Source: Metabacillus litoralis (lineage in GTDB: Bacteria > Bacillota > Bacilli > Bacillales > Bacillaceae). Taken from it: a DNA stretch of 64,000 bases. The position numbers were made by a program, and so were the translations under genes. Location of the stretch: assembly GCF_020524045.1 (NCBI RefSeq), contig NZ_JAIVKL010000004.1, positions 62,001 through 126,000 on the forward strand. The letters run 5' to 3'. Shown here piece by piece: positions 35,424 to 44,985 of the stretch. Numbering within the stretch: the first letter of the stretch is position 1; each line of letters begins with the position of its first letter. The notes under the pieces were generated by a model. The model was not told the origin of the DNA and did no database searches. It saw only the letters and a list, made by a program, of their open reading frames with translations.

Positions 35424-35981
35424 ATGATTTCAGTAAATGATTTTCGTACAGGACTAACAATTGAAGTAGATAATGGAATTTGGCGTGTAATGGATTTCCA
35501 ACATGTTAAACCAGGTAAAGGGGCAGCGTTTGTTCGTTCTAAACTTCGTAACCTGCGTACAGGAGCAGTTCAAGAAAAAACATTCCGTGCAGGTGAAAAA
35601 GTAGCAAAAGCTCAAATTGAAACACGCAGAATGCAGTATTTGTATGCAAATGCTGATCAACATGCATTCATGGATACAGAAACATATGATCAAATCGAAT
35701 TAAACTCAACACAAATCGAATATGAATTAAAATTCTTAAAAGAAAACATGGAAGTTCAAATTATGATGTTTGGTACAGAAACTCTTGGTGTTGAACTACC
35801 AAACACGGTTGAATTAGAAGTTACTGAAACAGAGCCAGGAATCAAAGGTGATACAGCATCAGGTGGTACGAAACCAGCAACTGTAGAAACTGGATTGACA
35901 GTTCAGGTTCCTTTCTTCATCAACCAAGGAGATCGTTTAATTATTAATACATCAGAAGCTTCTTATGTTTCACGTGCTTAA
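35424..35981 (+). CDS. efp: Translation elongation factor P
   Basis: 185 residues, standard length. KOW-like domain then two OB domains; [18 protein letters not shown] places the tip residue Lys32, which is 5-aminopentanolylated in B. subtilis. C-terminal signature [24 protein letters not shown] relieves ribosome stalling at polyproline. Start ATG 35424 follows AGGAGG. Confidence 0.97.
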   Translation: MISVNDFRTGLTIEVDNGIWRVMDFQHVKPGKGAAFVRSKLRNLRTGAVQEKTFRAGEKVAKAQIETRRMQYLYANADQHAFMDTETYDQIELNSTQIEYELKFLKENMEVQIMMFGTETLGVELPNTVELEVTETEPGIKGDTASGGTKPATVETGLTVQVPFFINQGDRLIINTSEASYVSRA

Positions 35982-36000
35982 TTGAATAAATAGTGATAAA

Positions 36001-36034
36001 AAGAGATGCGAGTGTTACTTGCATCTCTTTTTTA
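36001..36034 (+). terminator. Terminator of the aroQ-papA-efp operon
   Basis: AAGAGATGC pairs with GCATCTCTT around an 11-base loop and six T follow. Confidence 0.92.
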
Positions 36035-36254
36035 TGTTTTCTTTTTAATATAAAGGTTTGAAGAATAGCTTTTAGTAAAATCAACATCTATTTCTCTCCT
36101 GGTTCCCCTACAGACCAATTATCTCTTTATTCTCATTTTAAAATAGTATCCTGAGGCTGTTGAAATACAGCCCGTCTATTTAATTGTCAAATACTTGTCT
36201 AAATATCTCTCAATCTGCATAAGGTGTAAAAACTAAGATATTTAGGAGGATATT

Positions 36255-36536
36255 ATGAGACGTTTTTTCTCACATTTCGATTCTACTGTTTTAACAATGG
36301 CTGGACTCCGTATTTTATCGGCTTCTATTGAATTAACGGCAGCCATATTAATGTTGGTGTTTAATGATGTGAAAAAGGCTGTGACAATTAATTCTTTATT
36401 GGCGATTGTTGGCCCGGTTATTTTTATTGTGACAATGACCATCGGTATTTTTCATATTGCCGATCAACTTTCATATGCAAAATTACTATTTATTGGTCTT
36501 GGTGTGTTTTTTATTTTATTTGGAATATATAAATAG
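36255..36536 (+). CDS. yqhV: DUF2619 membrane protein YqhV
   Basis: 93 residues with three hydrophobic segments. TVLTMAGLRILSASIELTAA near the N-terminus is the family pattern, with polar residues inside the helices. Start ATG 36255 follows AGGAGG. It lies directly ahead of spoIIIAA as in B. subtilis and other spore formers. Function unknown. Confidence 0.9.
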   Translation: MRRFFSHFDSTVLTMAGLRILSASIELTAAILMLVFNDVKKAVTINSLLAIVGPVIFIVTMTIGIFHIADQLSYAKLLFIGLGVFFILFGIYK

Positions 36537-36562
36537 ATTCTTAAAAACTTCAGGCTATTTAA

Positions 36563-36592
36563 GTCATGTTTATGGTCAAGCATGCATACATT
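36563..36592 (+). promoter_or_regulatory. Sigma-E type promoter of the spoIIIA operon
   Basis: GTCATGTT (36563-36570), a 14-base spacer, then CATACATT (36585-36592), close to the mother-cell sigma-E consensus (-35 KMATATT-like, -10 CATACANT). It lies 35 bases ahead of spoIIIAA, consistent with sigma-E control known for this operon. Confidence 0.75.
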
Positions 36593-36626
36593 GAAAGTAA
36601 CGAATTGATTAATAGGGGGAAGCGGT

Positions 36627-37547
36627 ATGAACGAAATTATTGAAATGCTTCCAGAATCAATTAGTAGAGAACTTCAAAAATTACATTCTGCTAGTTTAGC
36701 TCGTATTGAAGAAATTCGAATTCGTATGATGAAAAGGGTGGAAGTGACAATTGTCGGTAAACCTATATTTCTTCCATATGTTGTGACATATGAAGATTCA
36801 ATGAATCTACTTAATGAACTAAGTCATTATTCGATTTATACTCTTGAGGAAGAGTTGAAAAAGGGCTACATAACAGTTCGTGGAGGACATCGGGTCGGGC
36901 TTTCTGGAAGAGTCATTACCGAGAATGGACGAGTTAAAGCAATTCGAGATGTAACGTCCTTTAATATAAGAATTGCTAAGCAGAAGATCGGGATTTCAGA
37001 AAAATATGTTCCGTTTCTTTATCAAGAAAGATGGTTGAATACTTTAATTATAGGCCCACCACAAACAGGAAAAACAACAATGCTAAGAGATTTTGCGAGA
37101 TTAATAAGCAGTGGTTATTTCGAAATCGATTCTAAAAAAGTAGGAATTGTAGATGAAAGATCTGAAATTGCTGGTTGTGTAAAAGGTGTTCCACAACATC
37201 AGCTAGGAGAACGAATCGATGTGCTTGATGCTTGTCCAAAGGCAGAGGGAATGATGATGATGATTCGTTCCATGAGTCCAGATGTTCTTGTTGTAGATGA
37301 AATTGGCACGATTGAAGATGTTGATTCTGTATTAGAAGCTGTTCATGCTGGTGTTTCGTTATTTGTAACAGTTCATGGATACAAAATGAGTGAATTAAGA
37401 AATCGTCCAAGCTTAAAACCATTATTTGAAGCGAATGTATTTGATCGATATATGGAATTATCACGAACAGAGGGACCTGGTACAGTTCAACAAATCCTTA
37501 ATCAAAATGGTCAACAATTACTAACTGAAAGAAGTGTGACGAAATGA
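36627..37547 (+). CDS. spoIIIAA: Stage III sporulation ATPase SpoIIIAA
   Basis: 306 residues, start ATG 36627. A secretion-type AAA ATPase: Walker A GPPQTGKTTMLRD (~140-152), Walker B VLVVDEIG (~222-229). EVHAGVSLFVTVHG-type His box (AVHAGVSLFVTVHGY). It is thought to power the SpoIIIA-SpoIIQ feeding-tube channel between mother cell and forespore. First of eight tightly packed genes; overlaps spoIIIAB by 4 bases. Confidence 0.96.
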   Translation: MNEIIEMLPESISRELQKLHSASLARIEEIRIRMMKRVEVTIVGKPIFLPYVVTYEDSMNLLNELSHYSIYTLEEELKKGYITVRGGHRVGLSGRVITENGRVKAIRDVTSFNIRIAKQKIGISEKYVPFLYQERWLNTLIIGPPQTGKTTMLRDFARLISSGYFEIDSKKVGIVDERSEIAGCVKGVPQHQLGERIDVLDACPKAEGMMMMIRSMSPDVLVVDEIGTIEDVDSVLEAVHAGVSLFVTVHGYKMSELRNRPSLKPLFEANVFDRYMELSRTEGPGTVQQILNQNGQQLLTERSVTK

Positions 37548-38059
37548 TTAAGTGGGTAGGTGCGATTTTAATTGTCATTGCAACAACATGGGTTGGATTT
37601 GAGGCTGCTAAGCATTTGAGTGAAAGAACGCGTCAGATTAGGCAGTTAAAAGTTGCTCTTCAATCATTGGAAGCAGAAATTATGTACGGTCATACCTCAT
37701 TAATTACCGCTGCTCAAAATATTGCAAAACAATCACCAAAGCCCTTGTCTTGGTTTTTTGAACAATTTGCCGGGAAGTTATTGAAAGGTCACACAAGTGT
37801 AAAGGTTGCATGGGAAGAAAGTCTTCAAGACATATGGAAGTTCACGGCATTTAAGCAAGGAGAATATGAGGTTTTAAAGCAATTTGGTGAAACTTTAGGT
37901 CAGCATGACAGAATTTCTCAACAAAAGCATATTAAATTAACTTTAACACACTTAGAAAGAGAAGAAGCAGATGCGATTGATCGTCAAGCTAGATATGAGC
38001 GAATGGTTAAAAGTTTAGGGGTTTTAACAGGATTACTGTTAGTTATTTTATTGATGTAG
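37544..38059 (+). CDS. spoIIIAB: Stage III sporulation protein SpoIIIAB
   Basis: 171 residues. An N-terminal membrane segment (WVGAILIVIATTWVGFEAA), a long helical cytoplasmic domain, and a C-terminal segment (LGVLTGLLLVILLM). The fold resembles GspF-like secretion platform proteins. ATG 37544 overlaps the spoIIIAA stop. Confidence 0.95.
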   Translation: MIKWVGAILIVIATTWVGFEAAKHLSERTRQIRQLKVALQSLEAEIMYGHTSLITAAQNIAKQSPKPLSWFFEQFAGKLLKGHTSVKVAWEESLQDIWKFTAFKQGEYEVLKQFGETLGQHDRISQQKHIKLTLTHLEREEADAIDRQARYERMVKSLGVLTGLLLVILLM

Positions 38060-38080
38060 AAGTCGAAGGGAGTCTTAGCA

Positions 38081-38287
38081 ATGGGCGTAGATATTAACAC
38101 GATCTTTCAAATTGCCGGGATAGGAATCGTCGTTGCATTCCTTCACACAATTTTAGATCAAATGGGAAAAAAGGAATATGCACAGTGGGTAACACTTATC
38201 GGCTTTATATATATTTTATTTATGGTTGCATCGATTGTAGATGACTTATTTAAAAAGATTAAATCTGTCTTTCTTTTCCAAGGGTAA
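38081..38287 (+). CDS. spoIIIAC: Stage III sporulation protein SpoIIIAC
   Basis: 68 residues with two membrane segments (IFQIAGIGIVVAFLHTIL; WVTLIGFIYILFMVASIV). Normal length for the family. Start ATG 38081 behind GAAGGGAG. spoIIIAD follows with a 14-base gap. Confidence 0.95.
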   Translation: MGVDINTIFQIAGIGIVVAFLHTILDQMGKKEYAQWVTLIGFIYILFMVASIVDDLFKKIKSVFLFQG

Positions 38288-38301
38288 AGGGGGGAGTTAC
38301 T

Positions 38302-38694
38302 ATCGAAATCATACAAATCGTTGGTCTAGGATTAATTGCCACCTTTTTAGCCTTAATCGTTAAAGAACAAAAACCCACCTTTGCTTTTATGCTTGTCGTG
38401 TTTGTAGGTTGTGTCATTTTCTTATTTTTAATCGATCAAGTATACGAAATCATTCGAATGGTTGAAAGAATTGCTTTAAATGCAAATGTAAACCTCATTT
38501 ATGTTGAAACAATTTTGAAGATCATTGGTATTGCTTATATAGCTGAATTTGGTGCTCAGCTGACAAAAGATGCTGGACAAGGTGCCATAGCATCGAAAAT
38601 AGAATTAGGTGGAAAAATTTTAATACTTACAATGGCTATTCCGATTTTAACCGTTATTATCGAAACTGTTCTTGAAATGATACCTGGAACTTAG
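38302..38694 (+). CDS. spoIIIAD: Stage III sporulation protein SpoIIIAD, apparently with AUC start
   Basis: The frame encodes IEIIQIVGLGLIATFLALIV then KEQKPTFAFML and onward, all conserved in SpoIIIAD; 130 residues counted from 38302 matches the usual size. There is no ATG, GTG, TTG or CTG before the ATG at 38389, which would delete the first membrane segment. ATC 38302 lies 7 bases after AAAGGGGGGAG, the ideal position, so AUC initiation (or a sequencing change ATG to ATC at 38304) is the simplest reading. Three membrane segments with SpoIIIAC-like pairs. Part of the sporulation channel. Confidence 0.88.
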   Translation: MEIIQIVGLGLIATFLALIVKEQKPTFAFMLVVFVGCVIFLFLIDQVYEIIRMVERIALNANVNLIYVETILKIIGIAYIAEFGAQLTKDAGQGAIASKIELGGKILILTMAIPILTVIIETVLEMIPGT

Positions 38695-38745
38695 AAAGAT
38701 AAATCATAAAAGGTAGAAATTAGGTTTAGCTGGAGGTGTGATGCA

Positions 38746-39957
38746 ATGCAAAAAGTACTTTCTTTTTTTATTTTACTTTCTATCTTTCTACTAAATCCAA
38801 TAGATGTACAAGCCTCCACAACACCTCAGCAAGTAGAAAATTCAGAGACGAATGGAGAAGCTGTTAACCCAAATACATTTGTCAATGAACAAGTCGAACA
38901 GCTTGATATTAATGATATCAAAATATACTGGGATAAAGTAATGACAGAGTATGGTGGATTTTTACCTGAAAGTCAAAAGGGAAGTTTGCTGCAGTTTTTA
39001 AGTGGTGAAAAAGAATTATCCTTCCAAGAATGGATGAAAGCGTTACTGAAATTTTTATTTCATGAGCTAATCGCAAATGGAAAGTTGTTAGGGACATTAA
39101 TCCTTTTAACAATCTTTAGTATGCTTTTACAATTATTGCAAAATGCTTTTAACCAAAGCACAGTAAGTAAGGTAGCATATGCCCTTGTTTATATGGTGTT
39201 AATAATTATTGCATTAAATAGCTTTCATGTAGCGATTGAATATACAAATGATGCAATTCATGCGATGACAAACTTCATCTTAGCGTTAATACCTCTTTTA
39301 TTAGCATTAATGGCATCAGCAGGTGGTATTGCCTCTGCAGCTTTTTTCCATCCAGTTATCATTTTCCTTATGAACACTAGTGGATTACTCATCCAAAATA
39401 TTGTGTTACCTTTACTTTTTTTATCAGCTCTTTTATATATCGTAAGTACGTTAACAGATCAATATAAAGTAACGCAGCTAGCAGGTTTACTTAGGAACAT
39501 TAGCATCGGTTTACTAGCGTCATTTTTAACCATTTTTCTTGGAGTAATCTCTGTGCAAGGAGCATCAGCAGCAATCACAGATGGAATTACAATAAGAACG
39601 GCCAAATTCATTACAGGTAACTTTATACCAGTGTTAGGAAGGATGTTTACAGATGCGGCAGATACAGTCATAAGTGCTTCCGTATTACTGAAAAATACCG
39701 TTGGTGTCTTAGGGGTAGCTGTGCTGTTATTCATTGCAGCTTTTCCGGCAATAAAGGTATTATCACTAGCATTTATCTATAAATTTGCTGCATCTATTTT
39801 ACAACCTCTTGGTGGAGGGCCAGTTATTGCTTGCTTAGATATTATCAGTAAAAGTGTCATTTATATCTTTGCTGCATTAGCCATTGTCTCACTGATGTTT
39901 TTCTTAAGTTTAACAGTCATTATTGCAGCAGGTAATTTGACAATTATGATGCGATAG
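38746..39957 (+). CDS. spoIIIAE: Stage III sporulation protein SpoIIIAE
   Basis: 403 residues. A signal peptide (VLSFFILLSIFLLNPIDVQA) with likely cleavage after VQA, a soluble region, then about eight hydrophobic segments from residue ~110. It is the large multispanning subunit of the SpoIIIA complex. ATG 38746 follows GGAGGTG. Confidence 0.95.
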   Translation: MQKVLSFFILLSIFLLNPIDVQASTTPQQVENSETNGEAVNPNTFVNEQVEQLDINDIKIYWDKVMTEYGGFLPESQKGSLLQFLSGEKELSFQEWMKALLKFLFHELIANGKLLGTLILLTIFSMLLQLLQNAFNQSTVSKVAYALVYMVLIIIALNSFHVAIEYTNDAIHAMTNFILALIPLLLALMASAGGIASAAFFHPVIIFLMNTSGLLIQNIVLPLLFLSALLYIVSTLTDQYKVTQLAGLLRNISIGLLASFLTIFLGVISVQGASAAITDGITIRTAKFITGNFIPVLGRMFTDAADTVISASVLLKNTVGVLGVAVLLFIAAFPAIKVLSLAFIYKFAASILQPLGGGPVIACLDIISKSVIYIFAALAIVSLMFFLSLTVIIAAGNLTIMMR

Positions 39958-39969
39958 GGGGAATCTACT

Positions 39970-40623
39970 TTGTCATTTTTAACTGAATGGATCACCAATA
40001 TTATCGTATTTATTTTACTAGCTGTAGTAATAGATCTTTTATTACCAAATTCATCGATGCAAAAGTACGCAAAAATGGTCATAAGTTTACTGCTTATTAT
40101 CGTAATTATCAACCCTATATTTAAATTGTTTTCTAAAGATATGAATGATGTACTCTCAGAATTTACGATTACATCAGCCTCTGAAAATGAAAACACAAAA
40201 AATTTAATAGAATTTCAAAAAAAAGAAATACAAGCCTCACAACGTGCATATATTTTAAAACAGATGGCTGTCCAAATGAAAACAATGGCAGACGAGGAGC
40301 TGGTGGATAAATATGATGTCATGATTGATAAGGTCCTTCTTTCCGAATCAGATCAAGTCGCAAACATTCAGTCTCACAAAGATTTGCAACAGATCCAGGT
40401 GGTGTTGAAAAAGAATCAACAGGGTCAAGTAGAAGAGAACACAGAAGTTGATACCGTAAAGCCGGTTTCAATTGATACAACAAAAGTCATACCAAAAGAA
40501 GATCTAGGAGACGAAGTGGATGCAGAAAAAATTGCAGCAGCACTAGCAGAAATTTGGGAAGTAGAAGTAGAAGTCATCAAACTCCAAGTGGAAAGGGGGG
40601 AGGAGTCATTAGATGAGCAATAA
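39970..40623 (+). CDS. spoIIIAF: Stage III sporulation protein SpoIIIAF
   Basis: 217 residues from TTG 39970 behind GGGGGAA. Two N-terminal membrane segments (WITNIIVFILLAVVIDLLLP; MVISLLLIIVIINPIFKLF) precede a soluble ring-building-motif-type domain facing the intermembrane space. Overlaps spoIIIAG by 11 bases. Confidence 0.94.
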   Translation: MSFLTEWITNIIVFILLAVVIDLLLPNSSMQKYAKMVISLLLIIVIINPIFKLFSKDMNDVLSEFTITSASENENTKNLIEFQKKEIQASQRAYILKQMAVQMKTMADEELVDKYDVMIDKVLLSESDQVANIQSHKDLQQIQVVLKKNQQGQVEENTEVDTVKPVSIDTTKVIPKEDLGDEVDAEKIAAALAEIWEVEVEVIKLQVERGEESLDEQ

Positions 40624-41272
40624 GGAATCGCTATTACAAAAGCTGAAATCATTACTTGGTCAGTCAGATTCTAAGAAACCATCAAAATATCATTATTTTA
40701 TTCTTGTTTTTATTCTAGGTATTGCCTTCATGCTTGTTAGTAATTTGTTTACTAGTGATAGTAATCAAACTCAAGATGCTCTACCTACCGCTTCAACAAA
40801 TTCATCACAAGAAAGTACAGAGGTCTTTAAGCAAGAAAAAAATGAAACTTCAGGCTCCATCTCTGATTATGAAGCTGAATATGAAAATCAGTTAAAAGAG
40901 GTATTAGAAACAATTTCAGGTGTTGGAGATGTTTCTGTCGTAGTGAATGTTGATGCCACTGCTCAGAAGGTAATTGAAAAAAATAGAGTCAATCAAACCC
41001 AAGTAACAAAAGAAACCGACCGTGAAGGCGGGACAAGAGAAGTAGAAGATCAATCAATTGATGAACAAGTTGTCATTATTCAGGATGGTGAAAAACAGAC
41101 TCCCATTATTATTCAAATGAAAAAACCGGAAATTCGTGGAGTCCTCATTTCTGCTGCTGGAGCTGACAACATTCATATAAAAAAAACAATTATCGAATCC
41201 GTTACTCGAGTGTTAGGAGTTTCTAGTCATCGGGTAGCAGTAGTATCGAAAAAAATGAAGGAGGATGAATAG
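40613..41272 (+). CDS. spoIIIAG: Stage III sporulation protein SpoIIIAG
   Basis: 219 residues. One membrane segment (HYFILVFILGIAFMLVSNLF, ~27-46), a low-complexity linker, then the ring-building motif (LKEVLETISGVGDVSVVVNV, ~92-111) and the beta-triangle insertion region. SpoIIIAG forms the large multimeric ring of the channel. Start ATG 40613 behind GGGGAGGAG. Confidence 0.95.
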   Translation: MSNKESLLQKLKSLLGQSDSKKPSKYHYFILVFILGIAFMLVSNLFTSDSNQTQDALPTASTNSSQESTEVFKQEKNETSGSISDYEAEYENQLKEVLETISGVGDVSVVVNVDATAQKVIEKNRVNQTQVTKETDREGGTREVEDQSIDEQVVIIQDGEKQTPIIIQMKKPEIRGVLISAAGADNIHIKKTIIESVTRVLGVSSHRVAVVSKKMKEDE

Positions 41273-41275
41273 ATT

Positions 41276-41926
41276 ATGTTGAAAAAACAAACAGTTTGGT
41301 TATTAACAATGCTAAGTTTAGTGGTGGTACTATCCGTTTATTATGTAACATCTCCAGAAGATGGAACAGGTAATATGGCAATGACAGGTGAGGAACAGGC
41401 AAATGATGCTGCAACATCAGAAGAAAAAGCAGAAGAAGAGAAGCCTGCTGAAGAGGGTGTTGAAGAAGGAACAGAAGAAGGCGCTGAAAAAGGTGAAGAA
41501 GCTGAAGCTGAGGGTGAAGTACAAACAGAAGAATTTGAAGATGGAACAGTTATTTCTAGTGTAACAAATGCAAGTGATGAGTTATTTACAGAACTTCGTT
41601 TACAATTAGATGATCAACGTAATGAGTTAAAAGAGCAGTTACAAACAATTGTAGCAAGTAATGATGCTTCTCCAAATGAAAAAAGCGATGCTTACGATGA
41701 AATGGAAGCTTTAACAGATGCAGCGAAAAAAGAAAGCATCATTGAAACGCTTATTAAATCAAAAGGGTATGAAGATGCATTGGTAAGAGCGGATGGGAAC
41801 AATGTGAAAATTACGATAAAAGCAAAAGAACATGACAAATCTTCTGCAAACAAAATCATGGCTCTTGTAAGTGAAGAAATGGATAACATGGAAGATGTAA
41901 TCGTTACATTTGAGCCTGCTCAGTAA
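41276..41926 (+). CDS. spoIIIAH: Stage III sporulation protein SpoIIIAH
   Basis: 216 residues. One membrane segment (TVWLLTMLSLVVVLSVYYVT), then an unusually acidic Glu/Gly/Ala-rich linker (~35-85) and a C-terminal ring-building-motif domain (ESIIETLIKSKGYEDALVRA). It pairs with SpoIIQ of the forespore across the septum. The linker repeats (EEGTEEGAEKGEEAEAEGE) look like recent slippage. Confidence 0.95.
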   Translation: MLKKQTVWLLTMLSLVVVLSVYYVTSPEDGTGNMAMTGEEQANDAATSEEKAEEEKPAEEGVEEGTEEGAEKGEEAEAEGEVQTEEFEDGTVISSVTNASDELFTELRLQLDDQRNELKEQLQTIVASNDASPNEKSDAYDEMEALTDAAKKESIIETLIKSKGYEDALVRADGNNVKITIKAKEHDKSSANKIMALVSEEMDNMEDVIVTFEPAQ

Positions 41927-41942
41927 TAGATTAAAGACGAAT

Positions 41943-41974
41943 GGTCAATCCTATAAATTAGGATTGGCCTTTTG
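41943..41974 (+). terminator. Terminator of the spoIIIA operon
   Basis: GGTCAATCCT pairs with AGGATTGGCC (one G-U) around a 7-base loop followed by TTTTG. Confidence 0.88.
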
Positions 41975-42060
41975 TATGGTATGGTCTTTAGATAACTTTA
42001 AATCTGCTCTTTTAAAATATTGTTTTTATCAACTTAGCTGTCTTAAAAGATTGTTAGGAA

Positions 42061-42395
42061 GAAAAATCCCCATTTCGATATAGTCAAAAATTCTCCGGGG
42101 AAGAAATCAGGCCTGCTTCGCCTTTAGGGTCTTTATCTTATCTCTTCACCTGAAGGAGTCAAATGTCATCCGCTCCATTCCACCATAATGTTTAAACTTA
42201 AATAAGGGTTGTTTTAATATTACTTTTTTATAACAGAAAAACTATTTAGGTTGATTGGAGCGGAAGGTGCGAGACTCTTGCAGGAGCAGAGGGACAGGTG
42301 AGATCCCACAGGCGCGTGCGCCGAGGAAGCTCACCGCACGCCCCGCGGAAAGCGAGCATCCTGTAGCGCAAATCAACCATTTGCAAAACTTATTG
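42061..42395. repeat. Dispersed element D with an adjacent decayed copy
   Basis: 42245-42395 is a GC-rich core of the B/E type: GTTGATTGGAGCGGAAGG..., CCCACAGGCGCGTGCGCCGAGG, CCCCGCGGAAAGCGAGC, ending CGCAAATCAACC. Before it, 42061-42190 holds a decayed inverse core of the A/C/F type (GAAGGAGTCAAATGTCATCC then GCTCCATTCCACC). No gene in this 690-base gap between spoIIIAH and accB. Confidence 0.7.
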
Positions 42396-42543
42396 ATAAC
42401 CAGAAAGTTTGAATTCACATCTATTTTTTAAAAGGCAATTGAGTAAATAAATCAGTTATTCCTTCAATTAGGTGTAAAATAGGTACAATTGTTGTTGAAT
42501 TTGTTTAGTGAAATATCGTAAGATAGAAATATAAGACTTAGTT

Positions 42544-42560
42544 TTAGTACTAGATTATAA
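42544..42560. promoter_or_regulatory. FapR-box-like site upstream of accB
   Basis: TTAGTACTAGATTATAA agrees at 14 of 17 positions with the FapR-type sequence TTAGTACCAGATACTAA seen upstream of fabH in this window. A separate inverted repeat, AATCATGTA...ACATGATT, follows at 42571-42598. Control by malonyl-CoA via FapR is plausible but unproven. Confidence 0.4.
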
Positions 42561-42622
42561 TTTTTTAGAAAATCATGTAGTGTATTACATACATGATTAT
42601 ATGATTGAAGGGGTGCCTAAGC

Positions 42623-43126
42623 ATGCTAAAAATACAAGAAATAAGAGAGATCATTAAATTAATCGATCAATCTTCTATTAACGAATTTTCATTTGATCAA
42701 GATGGTACAAAAATTAAAATGAAAAAACAAACACAAGAAGTAGAAACAGTTGTGCGTAGCTCACCTGCACCAGCAGTTGATACAATTCAAGCACAACCCG
42801 TTACACCAACTGCTCCTGTTGCTCAACCAGCTGTCGAAGCGTTAAAGCAAGAAGAAGTAGTTGAAGCAAGTGTTGATACATCTAATTTACATAAAATTAC
42901 TTCACCTATGGTAGGAACTTTCTATGCTGCATCTTCACCAGATGTTAGTGACTATGTTGAAGTAGGGTCAAAGGTAACAAATGATTCAGTTGTTTGTATC
43001 GTTGAAGCAATGAAGTTATTTAATGAAATTGAAGCAGAAGTGAAGGGTGAGATTGTTGAAATACTTGTACAAAATGGACAGCTTGTCGAGTATGGTCAAC
43101 CTCTATTCTTAGTAAAGCCTGAATAA
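42623..43126 (+). CDS. accB: Biotin carboxyl carrier protein of acetyl-CoA carboxylase
   Basis: 167 residues from ATG 42623 behind GAAGGGGTG. An N-terminal helical part ([20 protein letters not shown]), a Pro/Ala-rich flexible linker (~45-85), and the biotinyl domain with EAMKLFNE carrying the biotinylated Lys and [14 protein letters not shown] thumb region. Operon with accC 12 bases downstream. Confidence 0.96.
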   Translation: MLKIQEIREIIKLIDQSSINEFSFDQDGTKIKMKKQTQEVETVVRSSPAPAVDTIQAQPVTPTAPVAQPAVEALKQEEVVEASVDTSNLHKITSPMVGTFYAASSPDVSDYVEVGSKVTNDSVVCIVEAMKLFNEIEAEVKGEIVEILVQNGQLVEYGQPLFLVKPE

Positions 43127-43138
43127 GGAGCTTATAAA

Positions 43139-44491
43139 ATGATAAAGAAATTACTGATTGCCAACAGAGGAGAAATAGCTGTTCGAATTATTCGAGCATG
43201 TAAAGAACTAGATATTGAAACGGTAGCTGTTTTTTCTGAAGCCGATCGAGATGCATTACATGTTCAATTAGCGGATGAAGCTTATTGTATCGGTCCGAAG
43301 TCTTCAAAAGATAGTTATTTAAATTTCACCAATATTATAAGTGTAGCAAAGTTAACAGAAAGTGATGCTATTCACCCTGGCTATGGTTTTTTAGCAGAAA
43401 ATAGTGATTTTGCAGAGCTTTGTAGTGAGTGTAATATCATTTTTGTTGGTCCTAGTGCAGATGCAATTTCTAAAATGGGAACAAAAGATGTGGCAAGGGA
43501 AACAATGCGCAAAGCAGGAGTACCGATTGTCCCTGGTTCAAAAGGAATTATTGAAGATGTTGAGGATGCAAAAAAATTAGCCAATGACATGGGCTATCCT
43601 GTTATAATTAAAGCAACAGCAGGTGGCGGTGGAAAAGGTATCCGTGTTGCAGTGGATGAACCTGCTCTTGTTAAAGGAATTCAAATCACACAACAAGAAG
43701 CTGCTACTGCTTTTGGTAATCCTGGTGTGTATATTGAAAAATATATTGAGGATTTCCGCCATGTTGAAATTCAAGTTATGGCAGATACACATGGAAATAC
43801 AATTCATTTAGGTGAACGTGATTGTTCAATTCAAAGAAGATTACAAAAGCTAATTGAAGAAACACCATCTCCAGCACTAGATCAAGGCATTCGTGAACAG
43901 ATGGGAGAAGCTGCTGTAAAGGCTGCTGAGGCAGTTGCCTATACTGGAGCAGGAACTGTTGAATTTATTTTTGATCATGTGAACAAGAAGTTTTACTTTA
44001 TGGAAATGAATACTCGTATCCAAGTAGAACATCCTGTAACTGAAATGGTAACAGGAATTGATTTAATCAAGGAACAAATTAAAGTAGCTTCTGGAGAAAA
44101 ATTGTCTGTTACACAAAATGAAGTTACTTTCAATGGATGGTCAATGGAGTGTCGTATAAATGCAGAAAATCCTGCAAAGAATTTTATGCCTTCTCCAGGG
44201 AAAATCGAGATGTACTTGCCGCCAGGCGGTCTAGGTGTTAGAGTAGACTCAGCGGTATATCCTGGATATTCGATTCCGCCATACTATGATTCAATGATTG
44301 CAAAATTGATTACTTATGGTGCAACAAGAGAAGAAGCAATTGCTCGTATGAAACGTGCTCTAAGTGAATTTGTTATAGAAGGTATTTCTACAACAATTCC
44401 ATTCCATTTGAAACTTTTAGAACATGAAAAATTTGTAAGTGGGGATTTTAATACGAAATTCCTTGAATTGTATAAAGTGATGGAATCGTAA
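43139..44491 (+). CDS. accC: Biotin carboxylase subunit of acetyl-CoA carboxylase
   Basis: 450 residues. ATP-grasp enzyme that carboxylates the biotin on AccB. N-terminal [20 protein letters not shown], glycine-rich loop [13 protein letters not shown] (~159-171), EERDCS-like [20 protein letters not shown], and [20 protein letters not shown]. Length normal. Follows accB and precedes yqhY. Confidence 0.97.
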   Translation: MIKKLLIANRGEIAVRIIRACKELDIETVAVFSEADRDALHVQLADEAYCIGPKSSKDSYLNFTNIISVAKLTESDAIHPGYGFLAENSDFAELCSECNIIFVGPSADAISKMGTKDVARETMRKAGVPIVPGSKGIIEDVEDAKKLANDMGYPVIIKATAGGGGKGIRVAVDEPALVKGIQITQQEAATAFGNPGVYIEKYIEDFRHVEIQVMADTHGNTIHLGERDCSIQRRLQKLIEETPSPALDQGIREQMGEAAVKAAEAVAYTGAGTVEFIFDHVNKKFYFMEMNTRIQVEHPVTEMVTGIDLIKEQIKVASGEKLSVTQNEVTFNGWSMECRINAENPAKNFMPSPGKIEMYLPPGGLGVRVDSAVYPGYSIPPYYDSMIAKLITYGATREEAIARMKRALSEFVIEGISTTIPFHLKLLEHEKFVSGDFNTKFLELYKVMES

Positions 44492-44515
44492 AAAACACAC
44501 GGAGGTGCTAAGACC

Positions 44516-44926
44516 TTGAAAGATACAAATAATCTGTTAGAAATGAATCAAGAAAACAACGGTTTAGGCAAGGTAGAGATCGCTCCAGAGGTAATTGAAG
44601 TAATTGCTGGTATTGCTGCGTCTGAAATTGAAGGTGTTGCTTCTATGAGAGGTAATTTTGCAGCAGGTGTTGTTGAGCGACTTGGAAAGAAAAACCATGG
44701 TAAAGGTGTCAAGGTTGACCTGACTGAAGAAGGAATTATCATTGAAGTGTATTGTGTAATGATTTTTGGTGTGTCAATACCAACAGTCGCACAAAAAATT
44801 CAGGACAACATTCGTCAAGCATTGCTTAATATGACAGCTTTAGAGGTAAATGAAGTAAACATTCATGTTGTAGGTGTGCAATTTGAAACAAAAACTCAGG
44901 ATGTTGAAATTGATCAAGAAATGTAA
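44516..44926 (+). CDS. yqhY: Asp23/Gls24-family protein YqhY
   Basis: 136 residues from TTG 44516 behind GGAGGTG. Gls24 domain: KVEIAPEVIEVIAGIAASEI (~20-39) and a C-terminal YCVMIFGVSIPTVAQKIQDN. In B. subtilis yqhY is in the accBC operon and its loss disturbs fatty-acid synthesis, with suppressors in acc genes. The same gene order here supports a role tied to acetyl-CoA carboxylase. Confidence 0.93.
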   Translation: MKDTNNLLEMNQENNGLGKVEIAPEVIEVIAGIAASEIEGVASMRGNFAAGVVERLGKKNHGKGVKVDLTEEGIIIEVYCVMIFGVSIPTVAQKIQDNIRQALLNMTALEVNEVNIHVVGVQFETKTQDVEIDQEM

Positions 44927-44985
44927 CTCAGATTCTAATTAAGAGTTTTTGAAATATAGGATTTTATATTGTAGTAAATACATGA

